A DNA stretch of 64,000 bases from Labilithrix sp. (GTDB lineage: Bacteria > Myxococcota_A > Polyangia > Polyangiales > Polyangiaceae), in the NCBI GenBank assembly GCA_019637175.1, contig JAHBWD010000004.1:62001-126000 (forward strand), given 5' to 3'. The translations under genes were made by a program, and so were the position numbers. Positions 45,317 to 55,291 of this stretch are shown here, piece by piece; position 1 is the stretch's first letter; every line of letters begins with the position of its first letter. The notes below the pieces were generated by a model that saw only the letters and a program-made list of their open reading frames with translations, ran no database searches and was not told where the DNA came from.

Positions 45317-45424
45317 TTAGGCCCTCGCGTCGAGCGAGCGCAGTTTACGACGCGCCGCGGCGTACGATTTGTGCATTCGAGGCTTGTCGGGGACCGAAAG
45401 CTCGGACAGAAGGGTGTCTTCCAT
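45317..45424 (-). CDS. Small ORF (35 residues) upstream of histidine kinase pair
   Basis: The ATG at 45424 has GGAGG with a 5-base gap, one of the best ribosome-binding sites in the window. The 35 residues start MEDTLLSELSVPDKPRMHKS and end in a basic helix (AAARRKLRSLDARA) with a TAA stop. It ends 12 bases before the first histidine kinase. It may be a small regulatory or leader protein of that operon, or a coupling ORF. A longer form from 45508 would collide with the divergent gene start. Confidence 0.5.
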   Translation of the reverse strand: MEDTLLSELSVPDKPRMHKSYAAARRKLRSLDARA

Positions 45425-45506
45425 GCGTTCCTCCGAGCGGTCACGAGACACCAAGTCGTCGACAAACCGCCGCACCACGGCCGTGGGCGTGGCGCATGCT
45501 GAGCTC

Positions 45507-45847
45507 ATGACGAGCTCTACCCTCCCGCGCTCGACGTCCACCGAGGCTGAAGAGTTCGCGCCGGCCTACAGCCACGCAGACGACGGCGACTCCGACGTCT
45601 TCGTCTGCCGCCGCAGCTCGCCCGACTTCGATCCTTCCCTCGTGCCCGCCGACGTCACGCTCTACGTCTACGGTTGGCACAACGTGGAGCCCGGTCCGCT
45701 CTCCTGGGTATTCCCGAGCCTGCGCGCGGCGCTCGACGCCGTCGAAACGATGAAGAACGCCGTCTCGTGGTGCATCGTCTCCGGCACCGAATGGCCGAGC
45801 ATGGACGACGCCCGCGAAGAGGGCGCCGTCCTGATCGAGCAAAACGC

Positions 45848-45851
<4 letters not shown>
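45507..45851 (+). CDS. Hypothetical soluble protein
   Basis: The ATG at 45507 gives 114 residues. No signal peptide or membrane helix is seen. The core VFVCRRSSPDFDPSLVPADV, then TLYVYGWHNVEPGPLSWVF and ALDAVETMKNAVSWCIVSG, reads as a small alpha/beta fold with many aromatics. Family not recognised. An upstream extension to 45369 would overlap the small ORF on the other strand and is rejected. The stop overlaps the convergent thiolase stop by four bases. Confidence 0.6.
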
Positions 45852-47041
<1,190 letters not shown>

Positions 47042-47132
47042 GGCGACGTTCCTCCGACCTGTGGTTTTCGCCCGCAAAAGGGGGGGAACGGGAACCTAGT
47101 CGACGCGCGGCGGCGGCGCCAGCCCTCGAGAA

Positions 47133-48053
47133 TCAGGGCACGCAGTCGTAGAACCTGGCCTCGAGGTTTCGAACGGCCGCGGCGTTGCTTTCGCCGCCGG
47201 CTCCGCCGGTGATCCCGAAGAGCCCGCGCGTGACCGCCGCCGACGTCGACGTGAGCCACGTGGCGCCGTCGTAGAGCACGGTCACGGCGGCGCCGCGCAC
47301 GCGCACGCCGATGCGATGCCACGCGCCGAGGAACGTCGTCGGTCGGCTCGCGACGTTCCACGGGTAGTAGCCGAGGGCCTTCGTCGCATCGAGGCGCGCG
47401 ACGTGGATCGCGGGAACCTCCGGATCCGCCGTTTCGGTGGGCTCGTTGCGATAGTCGTCGAGGATCACGAGCCCCCCGCCGACCTCGTCGGGCAGACCTC
47501 CGGGGTGGCCGTTGGTCGTGTTCGCGAGCTTGGCGACCTCGATCGTGTCGAGCCACGCGAGGATCACGCCGTCGGCGCAGGAGCTCGCGGAGGTGCAGCG
47601 GACGTGCACGTCGACGTCGACGTCGAACGCGCGCAGATCGACCGGCGTGGGGAGCCACAAGCCGCTGTGAGAATCCAAGAGCTCCGGGGCGACGATCGGC
47701 TCCGCGTCGGGCCCGGCGTCCTTCGGCGTGACGTCGACGAACGGATACAGCACCGCCGCGGGGCTGCCGAAGAACGACTCCACCTTCGGATAGGAGCCTA
47801 CCTGGTATCCCTTGCCTACGAGCGTGCCGAGATCGGCGGTGAGCGGCGCGACGACGATCGACGTCGGAACACACGAAGCGCCGGCTTCGGCGTCGTTGCG
47901 ATCGACGTCGGCGGGCGCGTCGACGGCGACGCGTACGTCGGAGCCGCCGTCGACGTCGCGCGGCGGCTCGGAGAGGCCGGAGGTGTCGACGAGCAGCGAG
48001 CACGCGAGGAGCGCGCTCGCTGCGACGACGAACGCGATCCGGAGGAGCCTCAC
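47133..48053 (-). CDS. Lipoprotein, lectin-like
   Basis: The product is 306 residues with a signal ending in SALLACS followed by LLVDTSGLSEPP, a start shared by a family of Polyangial surface lipoproteins. After an Asp/Ala-rich linker the body has many beta strands (VDVDVHVRCTSASSCADGVI, HRIGVRVRGAAVTVLYDG and ARFYDC). This resembles a concanavalin-like jelly roll of the LamG/laminin type. Two cysteines pair near the middle. Ligand unknown; sugar binding is inferred from fold appearance only. It lies 91 bases upstream of the thiolase. Confidence 0.68.
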   Translation of the reverse strand: MRLLRIAFVVAASALLACSLLVDTSGLSEPPRDVDGGSDVRVAVDAPADVDRNDAEAGASCVPTSIVVAPLTADLGTLVGKGYQVGSYPKVESFFGSPAAVLYPFVDVTPKDAGPDAEPIVAPELLDSHSGLWLPTPVDLRAFDVDVDVHVRCTSASSCADGVILAWLDTIEVAKLANTTNGHPGGLPDEVGGGLVILDDYRNEPTETADPEVPAIHVARLDATKALGYYPWNVASRPTTFLGAWHRIGVRVRGAAVTVLYDGATWLTSTSAAVTRGLFGITGGAGGESNAAAVRNLEARFYDCVP

Positions 48054-48066
48054 GCGAGGGATCGTA

Positions 48067-48915
48067 TCACTCGGCGACGGTCGCCCAGGCGCCGGTGATG
48101 ACCGCCTCGCTTCGCTCCTTGACGGTCACCTGGAGCGCGATCTTCCCCGGGCCGACGCGCCAGCCCTCGGTCACGAGCGTGTCGCCCGGCCACACCGGCT
48201 TGCTGAACCGGGCCTCGAAGCCGTTGATCTTCGTCGCGTCGCCACCGCACGCGCCCTTGGCGACGTGACGGACCATGTGCCCGTAGGTGCAGAGCCCGTG
48301 GAGGATCGGGCCCTGCGCGAAGCCGACCTCCGCGGCGAACGCCGGATCGGCGTGCAGGGGGTTGAGGTCGCCCGAGAGCCGATAGAGGAGCGCTTGCTCC
48401 GGCGTCGTCACCTCTTCGACGCGGAAGTCGGCCGGCTGGCCCTTCGGGATGTCGGCGACCTTGGGCTCCTTCGGCGGTGGAGATCCGCCGAAGCCGCCGC
48501 CGTCGCGGAAGATGATCTGCGACGTGGTGTCGAAGAGCTTGTTACCGGCGGCGTCTTTCGTCTCGGTGTCGACCATCACGATCGCAAACCGCCGCAGATC
48601 GTAGATGCCGGTGATCGTCGCGGTGGTCGACAGCGTGCCCGACGACGCCAGCGGCGCCGCCAAACGAACACGCTGCGCGCCGTGCACCACCATCGCGAGC
48701 GAGCCGCCGGTCTTGGCGACGACCTCGAACATCGGCTGGAACATCGGCACGACCGCGAAGCTCGGGATCACCTTCGGACCGCGACCCTCGTAGAGGTAGT
48801 CGAGCTCGTCCTTCTTCGCGCCGATGCCGAGCGCATAGAGCACGACGTCTTTCCACGTGTAGGTGAAGCTCGTGGGCGCGCTTTCCTTGCCGACAATCGA
48901 GAGATCGAGGGGCAT
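48067..48915 (-). CDS. MaoC-like hydratase with tandem hotdog domains
   Basis: The product is 282 residues with no signal. The N-terminal half is a degenerate hotdog domain. The C-terminal half carries the hydratase 2 motif LYRLSGDLNPLHADPAFAAE with the catalytic Asp and His and the GFAQGPILHGLCTYGH loop. This double layout matches R-specific 2-enoyl-CoA hydratases and the hydratase part of eukaryotic MFE2. It adds water to enoyl-CoA to give (R)-3-hydroxyacyl-CoA. It is 13 bases upstream of a lipoprotein gene and in the same direction as the thiolase, so a shared role in acyl-CoA turnover is plausible. Confidence 0.88.
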   Translation of the reverse strand: MPLDLSIVGKESAPTSFTYTWKDVVLYALGIGAKKDELDYLYEGRGPKVIPSFAVVPMFQPMFEVVAKTGGSLAMVVHGAQRVRLAAPLASSGTLSTTATITGIYDLRRFAIVMVDTETKDAAGNKLFDTTSQIIFRDGGGFGGSPPPKEPKVADIPKGQPADFRVEEVTTPEQALLYRLSGDLNPLHADPAFAAEVGFAQGPILHGLCTYGHMVRHVAKGACGGDATKINGFEARFSKPVWPGDTLVTEGWRVGPGKIALQVTVKERSEAVITGAWATVAE

Positions 48916-48973
48916 GGCGGCGGGAGTGTCACAGTCGACAGGCGGCCGTCAACAGTGAGATACCTCGCGGCGC

Positions 48974-49678
48974 GTGATTCCGCTCGACGACCTCACCGCG
49001 ATCGGCCTCGCCTGGGCGCGCGTCTTCCCGACGGTCACGATCGTGCCGGCGTTCGGCCTCCGCGCGCTGCCCACGCCGGCGCGCGGCGTCTTGGCGCTCG
49101 CGCTCGCCGCAGGGATCTACCCTGCGCTCGTCCCGATCGTGGCCGCGCGCGGGGACGCGCCGTTCTTCATCCTCGCGATCGAGCAGATCGTGCTCGGGCT
49201 CCCTGTCGCGCTCGCTGCGGCGGTCACGCTGTGGGCGGCGACGATGGCGGGCGGCCTCGTCGACGCGCTCCGCGGATCGGCCGACGGCCCGGGCCTGGCG
49301 CCCGTCGAGGGCAAGGCGTCGAGCTTCGGCGTTCTCTTGTCGCTCTTCGCCAGCGTGGTCTTCCTCGCGAGCGGAGGCCCTTCGCGCGCCGCCTCCGCGC
49401 TCGCTTCGTACGAGCTGCCGGCGCACCCGCTCGTCGCGGCGGCGCACGACATCGTCGCCGGCATCGGCCTCGCGATCGCGCTCGGCGGGCCGCTGCTCGC
49501 CGCCGCGGTGGTGCTCGAGGTCGCCTTCGCGCTCGTCGCGCGCGCCGCGACGCCGGCGCAGATCCACGCGCTGCTCGCGCCGCTGCGCGCGCTGGGGCTG
49601 CTCGCGATCGTCGCGATCGTCCTCGAGCGCGTGGCGACGCTGCTCGGGAGCGCGGTGCGCAGCTCCATCCCGTCGTGA
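48974..49678 (+). CDS. Orphan SctT/FliR-like export apparatus protein
   Basis: The GTG at 48974 gives 234 residues with six or seven hydrophobic helices. The central segment MAGGLVDALRGSADGPGLAP followed by SSFGVLLSLFASVVFLASGG matches the SctT/FliR pattern (G-x-x-I-D-x-x-RG, then a Pro and SS-LG-LL, then FLxxGG). In type III systems this protein forms part of the export gate with SctR and SctS. None of those partners is in the window, so this is an isolated gene. It may be a relic or cooperate with distant genes. The start is 58 bases from the divergent MaoC gene. Confidence 0.75.
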   Translation: MIPLDDLTAIGLAWARVFPTVTIVPAFGLRALPTPARGVLALALAAGIYPALVPIVAARGDAPFFILAIEQIVLGLPVALAAAVTLWAATMAGGLVDALRGSADGPGLAPVEGKASSFGVLLSLFASVVFLASGGPSRAASALASYELPAHPLVAAAHDIVAGIGLAIALGGPLLAAAVVLEVAFALVARAATPAQIHALLAPLRALGLLAIVAIVLERVATLLGSAVRSSIPS

Positions 49679-49712
49679 GCGTTCAGGTCATCGCCGTGCC
49701 CTCTCGGGTCGT

Positions 49713-50489
49713 TTAGAGCGGCAAGCGATAGCCGACGGTGATGCCGAGCTCGAGCGCTTCGACCGTACCGCTGAGCGTCGCGCAGTCGCCGATCGAGGAG
49801 CAGCGCGGCGTCTCCGGCAGGATCCACCGGTAGGCGCGGAAGTTCGCGCCCGCGATCCAGTTCTCCGAGAGGTAATACGTTCCGCCGAGCTGCACGCCGA
49901 AGGCGAAGCCCTCGGTGCGCACCGTCACCTCGCGCGTGCCGAGGATGGGCGCGACCTGATCGCCGGCGTCGGTCGCGAACCGATCGGCGACGACGACGCC
50001 ACCGATGGAGAGCCCGACCCAGGCCTCGATGAAGCGATAGTGGAAGGGAATGTACCGGCCCTCTCCGCCGAGGAAGAAGTACCCGCGCGAGTGCGTGCGC
50101 GGGAGCTGGCGGAGGCCGCCGTACTCCGGATCGGACGTCGGGAACGGCGAGAAGAGCGCGCCCGCGCCGACCGCGAAGTCGCGGTTCCATCGGTAGAGGA
50201 TGTGCAGACCGGTCTGCATCGTGGCGTCGCCGCGACCGATCGTCCCGAACGGCGTGTCGCCGCCGCTCTGACCGGCGGAGATGGGCGCGGTGGGCAGGAC
50301 GATGATGCCGGCCTCGATCTCGGCGATCGTGTGGGGCCGATCGATGATGCGCGCGAGCGCGGCGTCGGCGGCGCTCGCCGACGGCTGCGCCGCGCGCGTC
50401 TCCGGCGGAGGCGCAGGGTCGGCCGCGAACGCGACCTTGGAGAGCGACAGCACGACGGCGACGGTTACAGCCGTGTGCTTTACATCCAT
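49713..50489 (-). CDS. Outer-membrane beta-barrel-like protein
   Basis: The product is 258 residues with a Sec signal (VAVVLSLSKVAFA). After an alanine-rich linker the body alternates amphipathic strands and loops: MQTGLHILYRWNRDFAVGAG, YRFIEAWVGLSIGGVVVA, GFAFGVQLGGTYYLSENW and ALELGITVGYRLPL, ending in a strand. A Cys pair (CSSIGDC) sits in a late loop. The start overlaps the upstream Ser/Thr kinase stop by 10 bases, so it is probably translated from the same mRNA. Substrate unknown. Confidence 0.75.
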   Translation of the reverse strand: MDVKHTAVTVAVVLSLSKVAFAADPAPPPETRAAQPSASAADAALARIIDRPHTIAEIEAGIIVLPTAPISAGQSGGDTPFGTIGRGDATMQTGLHILYRWNRDFAVGAGALFSPFPTSDPEYGGLRQLPRTHSRGYFFLGGEGRYIPFHYRFIEAWVGLSIGGVVVADRFATDAGDQVAPILGTREVTVRTEGFAFGVQLGGTYYLSENWIAGANFRAYRWILPETPRCSSIGDCATLSGTVEALELGITVGYRLPL

Positions 50490-52990
50490 TTGACGCTACC
50501 GGTCGGCGCCGGCGCCGTGGGCTTCGGCCCCGGCTCGGGAGGCTTCGGAGGATCGCCGGCGACGAGCGAACGTCCGGCCTTGACGGCCTGGCCGTCGGCC
50601 TGCGCCGTGAAGACGACGTCGTAGCGGCCCGCCTCGAGGAACGCGTATCCGCTCTTGAACACGCCGGGCGCGGGGCTGAGCGCGGGCATCCTCACGCCTC
50701 CGCCGAGGTTCGGGCCGGTGATGGTGAACGCCGCGCCCTCGAAGCTCCCCTTCGTCGGCGCGATGCGCGCGGTGAGCTCCACCGTCTGGCCGAGGCGCGG
50801 CGTGGCCGAGCTCGCTTCGAGGAGGATCTTGTACTGCGTCGCCGACGCGGCGGGCGCGGGCGTCGGCGGGCCCTGCGGCTTCGCCGACGGCGTCGACGGC
50901 GTGGACGCGGGCTTGGCGAGCGGCGGCGCGGTCTGCGCGTTGAACGTCGAGAGCTCGGCGTCGTACTGCTCGACGAGGCGCCTCGCCGACGCGTCGTTGG
51001 GATCGAGCTCGTGCGCGACGCGCGCCAGGCGGAGCGCCTCGGAGACGTCGCCGGCGGAGCGCTGGGTCATGGCCTGCGACACGAGCTCGTTGGCTGCGCG
51101 CATCCTCACGTCGAGGAGGCGATGGTGATTGGGCCATCGCTTGAGCCCTTCGTCGGTGATGTCGCGCACGTTGTCGCCCTTCGGCTCGACGAACCGATTC
51201 TTGTACATTGCATCCGTCGCGCGCGACACGTAGCGCTCGTCGTCGGAGTCGCCGCCGAGCTTGCCCGCGCGCCACGCCCAGCCCGCGGCGATGAGCGCGC
51301 CGAGCACGAAGCAGACGACGACGAAGAGCAGACCGCGCCGGCCGCGCTCGGGCTCTTCGGCGGCGGCCGCGGCCTCGATTTCGGTGCGCGTCGGAGCGGC
51401 GCGGGCGTCGCGTCGATCGACGGGAGCCGGCTTCGCGCGCACCGAGCGGGCGTTGGTCGCCGGCGGCGGCGAGCTCCTCGCGGGCGTCGGCTCGAGCGGC
51501 GCCGAGTGCTCCGTCGGCACCCTCTCCGGTTCCGGCTCGGGATCGCCCGGCATCGTGCGGGGCACGCTCGTGTCGCCGCGGTGCGCCTCGCGAGCCGTGG
51601 CCGGGAACGACGGCGCCGCCGCGACGGGCGGCTCGGCGCTCGCGTCGTCGAGCGTCTCGTCGACGCTGTTCAACCGCGGTCGCGAGCTCGCCGCGGGCGG
51701 CGGCCTCGACGATGGCGCGACCGGCCCCGGACGCGAGCTCGCCGACGGAACGACGCCCGAGGTTCGATCGCGCGAGCCGACCGCGTCGGCGAGGCGCGCC
51801 TGGAACTCGGAGGGGGGCTCCCACTTGGCGGTCGCGCCCGTCAACGGACGCGGCGTGCCGTTGGGCTCCGCCTCCGCCATCCGCTCGACGACGTCGGGCG
51901 TGAGGTCGAGCTGCTTCGTGCGCTCGGTCGGCGGCAGGTGCATCGAGCCGCTCGACCGCGGCCTCAGCATCGGGCGCGAGATGTCTTCCGTCGAGAGGCC
52001 TGCTTGCTTCGCGGCGTCGACGATCGCGTGTCCGAGCGTGCGCGCGTCGGGCTCGCGCCGCTTCGGATCCTTCACCAGGTTCGCCATGATCACGTCGGCG
52101 AGCGGGTGAGGCACGTACTCGGCGCGCGGGATCGTCTTGATGTGCGGCGGCGGGTCGTGGATCTGCTGGACGAGCAGCCCGACGGCCTGATCGCCTTCGA
52201 AGGGCGTGCGCCCGGCGAGCATCTGGTAGAGCAGCGTGGCGATCGAGTAGACGTCGCTCGCCGGCCCCACGGCGTTGCCTTGCGCACCTTCGGGCGAGAT
52301 GTAGCGCGCGGTGCCGAAGATGAGGCCCGCGGCCGTCGCCACGGACTGCTCGCCCCAGTTGATGCGCGCGATCCCGAAGTCGAGCACCTTCACGAAGTCG
52401 GGATCGGCGCCGCGCCGAACGAGCATCACGTTCTCCGGCTTGAGATCGCGATGCACGATGCCCTGGGCGTGAGCTTCGCCGGCGGCCTCGCAGAGCTGGA
52501 TCGCGACGTGGAGGGCCTTCGGCAAAGGCAGCGCGCCGCCCGCGGCGGCGAGCGCGCTCTGGAGGGAGAGACCGTCGAGGTACTCCATGACCATGTAGAG
52601 CGCGCGATCGGGGAGCTGACCGGCGAGGAGCACCTGGACGACGTTGGGATGCTGGAGGCGCGAGGCCACCTTCGCCTCGCGCGTGAACCGCGAGACGAGC
52701 TGCGCGTTGGCGCTGAGCTCGCGATGGAGGATCTTGACCGCGACGTCGCGGTCGATGCCCTTCTGGAAGGCGCGATACACGCGCCCCATCGCGCCGATGC
52801 CGACGAGCTGCCGGATCTCGATGTGCCCCGAGATCTCCTGACCGAGGTACGGATCGTCTTCGGCCTCTCGCCCCGCGGCCGCCGCGCTCTGGAGGGGCAT
52901 GCCGTCGGCAGGGCAGAAGAGGGCATCGCCGGGGTAGCGCGCACCACACGCGGTGCACACCTTCGACGCGACCGCGGACGCCTCGTTCAC
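50480..52990 (-). CDS. Large Hanks-type Ser/Thr protein kinase with zinc ribbon
   Basis: The product is 836 residues. An N-terminal zinc-ribbon-like segment (CTACGARYPGDALFCPADG) precedes the kinase domain (about 55-320) with GIGAMGRVYRA, VAVKIL, HRDLKPENV, DFGIARI and SPEGAQG. A long Pro/Ser/Ala-rich linker leads to one transmembrane helix near 560-580 (GLLFVVVCFVLGALIAAGWA). The extracytoplasmic part has helical repeats and a C-terminal Ig-like beta domain (LGQTVELTARIAPTKGSFEG). The catalytic motifs are all intact. It is coupled to a downstream barrel gene. The envelope-facing region suggests it senses a cell-surface ligand. Confidence 0.9.
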   Translation of the reverse strand: MNEASAVASKVCTACGARYPGDALFCPADGMPLQSAAAAGREAEDDPYLGQEISGHIEIRQLVGIGAMGRVYRAFQKGIDRDVAVKILHRELSANAQLVSRFTREAKVASRLQHPNVVQVLLAGQLPDRALYMVMEYLDGLSLQSALAAAGGALPLPKALHVAIQLCEAAGEAHAQGIVHRDLKPENVMLVRRGADPDFVKVLDFGIARINWGEQSVATAAGLIFGTARYISPEGAQGNAVGPASDVYSIATLLYQMLAGRTPFEGDQAVGLLVQQIHDPPPHIKTIPRAEYVPHPLADVIMANLVKDPKRREPDARTLGHAIVDAAKQAGLSTEDISRPMLRPRSSGSMHLPPTERTKQLDLTPDVVERMAEAEPNGTPRPLTGATAKWEPPSEFQARLADAVGSRDRTSGVVPSASSRPGPVAPSSRPPPAASSRPRLNSVDETLDDASAEPPVAAAPSFPATAREAHRGDTSVPRTMPGDPEPEPERVPTEHSAPLEPTPARSSPPPATNARSVRAKPAPVDRRDARAAPTRTEIEAAAAAEEPERGRRGLLFVVVCFVLGALIAAGWAWRAGKLGGDSDDERYVSRATDAMYKNRFVEPKGDNVRDITDEGLKRWPNHHRLLDVRMRAANELVSQAMTQRSAGDVSEALRLARVAHELDPNDASARRLVEQYDAELSTFNAQTAPPLAKPASTPSTPSAKPQGPPTPAPAASATQYKILLEASSATPRLGQTVELTARIAPTKGSFEGAAFTITGPNLGGGVRMPALSPAPGVFKSGYAFLEAGRYDVVFTAQADGQAVKAGRSLVAGDPPKPPEPGPKPTAPAPTGSVKWM

Positions 52991-53152
52991 CTGGACATCC
53001 TAGCTCATTGCGGGCCCTCCCCGCACACGGGGCGCACCGGCCAGGCGCGTGGGTGTGCGCCGCCGAAGGGGGGAAGCGGGAGGTCGTTTCACGCCGAATC
53101 GGCCGTCAAAGGCCGAAAAACCGCCGGCGCGGCGAGCCACGCGGGCCGCGAG

Positions 53153-54178
53153 ATGGAAGAGCTGGCCTCGCCCGCGGCCGAGCCGCGGCAGCGTGCGGCG
53201 GGGCTGCCTCTTGAAGCCGCGGCGAGGGTCCTCTACACGAAGTCGGTCGTGCCCCCTGTCGAGACGAGCAAGCCCGGCGACGAGCCGAGCGCCGTGGAAC
53301 CCGTCGCGGGTGGCTACTCCGTAACGCTGCCGACCTTCGAGGGTCCGCTCGACCTGCTCCTGCACCTCTGCCAGAAGCACGAGCTCGACATCCTCGACAT
53401 CCCCATCGGCTTCATCACCGAGAAGTACCTCGAGTACCTCACCGTGATGCAGCTCATCGACCTCGATCTCGCGAGCGAGTATCTGGTCATGGCCGCCACG
53501 CTCGCGCACATCAAGTCGAAGATGCTCCTGCCCGCGCCTCCGCCGGGTCAGGAAGACGACGCGCTGGCCGAAGACGAGGGCGATCCGCGCGAGAACCTCA
53601 TCCGCCGCTTGCTCGAGTACCAGAAGTACAAGCAGGCGGGGGCCGATCTCGCGGCCCGCGGCGTCACCGGGCGCGACGTGTTCTTCCGCGGCGTGGCGAT
53701 CGAAGAGGCGGTGCACACCGGCCTCGCGCCGCTCGCGCAGGTGCCGCTGTTCTCGCTCGTCGAGGCGTTCCAGGCCGTCCTCGAGCGGAGCAAGATCAAG
53801 CTCTCCCACGACATCGTCCACGAGCGGGTCACGCTGACCGATCGGATCAACGAGCTCGTCGACGTCTTGCGCGTGAGGAGGCGTCTCGCGTTCGACGATC
53901 TGTTCACCGAGCTGACGACGCGCTTCGACCTCGTCATCACGTTTCTCGCGCTCCTCGAGATGACGAAGCTGCGGATGACGCGGCTCGTCCAGGTCGACCC
54001 CAGCTCGCCGATCTACGTCGAGTTCAGCGCGCAGATCACCGAGACGGAGCCCGAAGCGGAAGTTGCGCAAGAGACGCAAGAGACGCAAGAGACGCAAGCC
54101 GACGCGGCGGAAGCGAACGAAGAAGACACGGGGGCGGGCACGGCCCAGGCGACGGAACGCGACGAGGACGGTACGTGA
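53153..54178 (+). CDS. scpA: Segregation and condensation protein A
   Basis: The ATG at 53153 gives 341 residues. The kleisin N-terminal motif is FEGPLDLLLHLCQKHELDIL, followed by SEYLVMAATLAHIKSKMLLP and a winged-helix C-terminal region (RRRLAFDDLFTELTTRFDLV). ScpA bridges the heads of SMC and, with ScpB, condenses and separates the chromosome. Length exceeds the usual 250-270 because of a 40-residue N-terminal extension and an acidic tail with ETQ repeats (54071-54097). The stop overlaps the scpB start (GTGA). Confidence 0.95.
   Translation: MEELASPAAEPRQRAAGLPLEAAARVLYTKSVVPPVETSKPGDEPSAVEPVAGGYSVTLPTFEGPLDLLLHLCQKHELDILDIPIGFITEKYLEYLTVMQLIDLDLASEYLVMAATLAHIKSKMLLPAPPPGQEDDALAEDEGDPRENLIRRLLEYQKYKQAGADLAARGVTGRDVFFRGVAIEEAVHTGLAPLAQVPLFSLVEAFQAVLERSKIKLSHDIVHERVTLTDRINELVDVLRVRRRLAFDDLFTELTTRFDLVITFLALLEMTKLRMTRLVQVDPSSPIYVEFSAQITETEPEAEVAQETQETQETQADAAEANEEDTGAGTAQATERDEDGT
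54071..54097 (+). repeat. Three tandem 9-base repeats in the scpA tail
   Basis: GAGACGCAA is repeated exactly three times, encoding ETQ three times. Identical DNA units indicate recent expansion by slippage in a non-structural tail. Confidence 0.7.
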
Positions 54179-55290
54179 GCAAGCGAAAGAAGACGGGCGC
54201 AGCGCCGCCGGAAGAGATCGCGGCCGAGCTGCCGATGGACGACGACGCGCCCAACGAGAGCGTGACGACGCGCGCCTCGGTGCCGCCCGAGGTGATGAAG
54301 CAGGCGATGGGCGACGCCGCGCCACCGAGCCAGGAGACGGAGCTCGACGGCGAGCACGAGGAGTACGACGCGGAGACGACCGTGAACCTCGTCGGCGATC
54401 TCCCCCTGCCCGGGCGCGACGACCTCGACGAGCCGACGGTCACCGCGAGCGGCGAGTCGCTCGAGGAGATCGACCGCGTCCTGCTCCAACGCAAGCACCT
54501 GCGCGGGCTGCTCGAGGCGCTCATCTTCGCGAGCGACGCGCCGATCCGGACGCCCGAGCTCGCCAAGCTCGCGTCGGCGCCGAGCAAGCAGGTGAAGGAG
54601 CTGCTCGCCGAGCTCAAGGTCGACTATGCGACGCGGGGCATCCACCTCGACGAGGTCGCCGGCGGCTGGGTCTTCCGCACGAGCCCGCAGTACGCGCCGT
54701 TCGTGCGCGACCTCACGAAGCAGAAGCCCGTACGCCTCACGCGCGCGCAGGTGGAGACGCTGGCCATCATCGCGTACCGCCAGCCGATCACGCGTCCCGA
54801 GATCGACGACGTGCGCGGCGTCGACACCGGGCCGGTGCTCAAGCTGCTGCTCGAGCGCGATCTCGTGCGCATCCTCGGCAAGCGCGACGAGCCGGGGCGT
54901 CCGATGATCTACGGAACCACGAGCCAGTTCCTCGAGTTCTTCGGGCTCAAGTCGCTGAAAGATCTCCCGACGCTCCGCGAGTTCACCGAGCTGAGCGAAG
55001 AGTCGCGCGAGGTCTTCGAAGACGAGCTCGGCGAGTCGCCCGACGCGGCCATGGCGAGCGCGCGCGACACGAGCACCGACGAAGGAGCGCCACCGGAGGG
55101 GGCCGACGTCGAGGCGCACGACGCGTCGCCGCCGCGCGAGAGCATGCGGATGCCGATCGGCGAACAGGCCGTCGAGCTCGGCGAAGAGGATCTGGTCCCG
55201 GTCGACGTCGATTCATCGACGGAGCCTCACGCCTCCGATCAAGACGGCCCGACGCTGACGACCGAAGCGCCTCCCAGCGAAGACGAGTGA
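54175..55290 (+). CDS. scpB: Segregation and condensation protein B
   Basis: The GTG at 54175 gives 371 residues. The core (about 105-250) matches ScpB: LRGLLEALIFASDAPIRTPE, VETLAIIAYRQPITRPEIDD, VRGVDTG and RPMIYGTTSQFLEFFGLKSL. These are tandem winged helices that dimerise and bind the ScpA kleisin. A 100-residue acidic N-terminus and a long acidic C-terminal tail exceed the usual 190 residues and look disordered. It is coupled to scpA by a four-base overlap and is followed one base later by an HTH gene. Confidence 0.94.
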   Translation: MSKRKKTGAAPPEEIAAELPMDDDAPNESVTTRASVPPEVMKQAMGDAAPPSQETELDGEHEEYDAETTVNLVGDLPLPGRDDLDEPTVTASGESLEEIDRVLLQRKHLRGLLEALIFASDAPIRTPELAKLASAPSKQVKELLAELKVDYATRGIHLDEVAGGWVFRTSPQYAPFVRDLTKQKPVRLTRAQVETLAIIAYRQPITRPEIDDVRGVDTGPVLKLLLERDLVRILGKRDEPGRPMIYGTTSQFLEFFGLKSLKDLPTLREFTELSEESREVFEDELGESPDAAMASARDTSTDEGAPPEGADVEAHDASPPRESMRMPIGEQAVELGEEDLVPVDVDSSTEPHASDQDGPTLTTEAPPSEDE

Positions 55291-55291
55291 G

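Noticed and set aside
45317..45508. 63-residue leftward ORF overlapping the start of the gene at 45507
   Set aside because: Divergent start codons would overlap; the internal ATG at 45424 with a good ribosome-binding site is the better choice.
47060..47090. A run AAGGGGGGAAC that recurs in similar form at about 53060
   Set aside because: The shared part is short and G-rich; chance similarity is likely.
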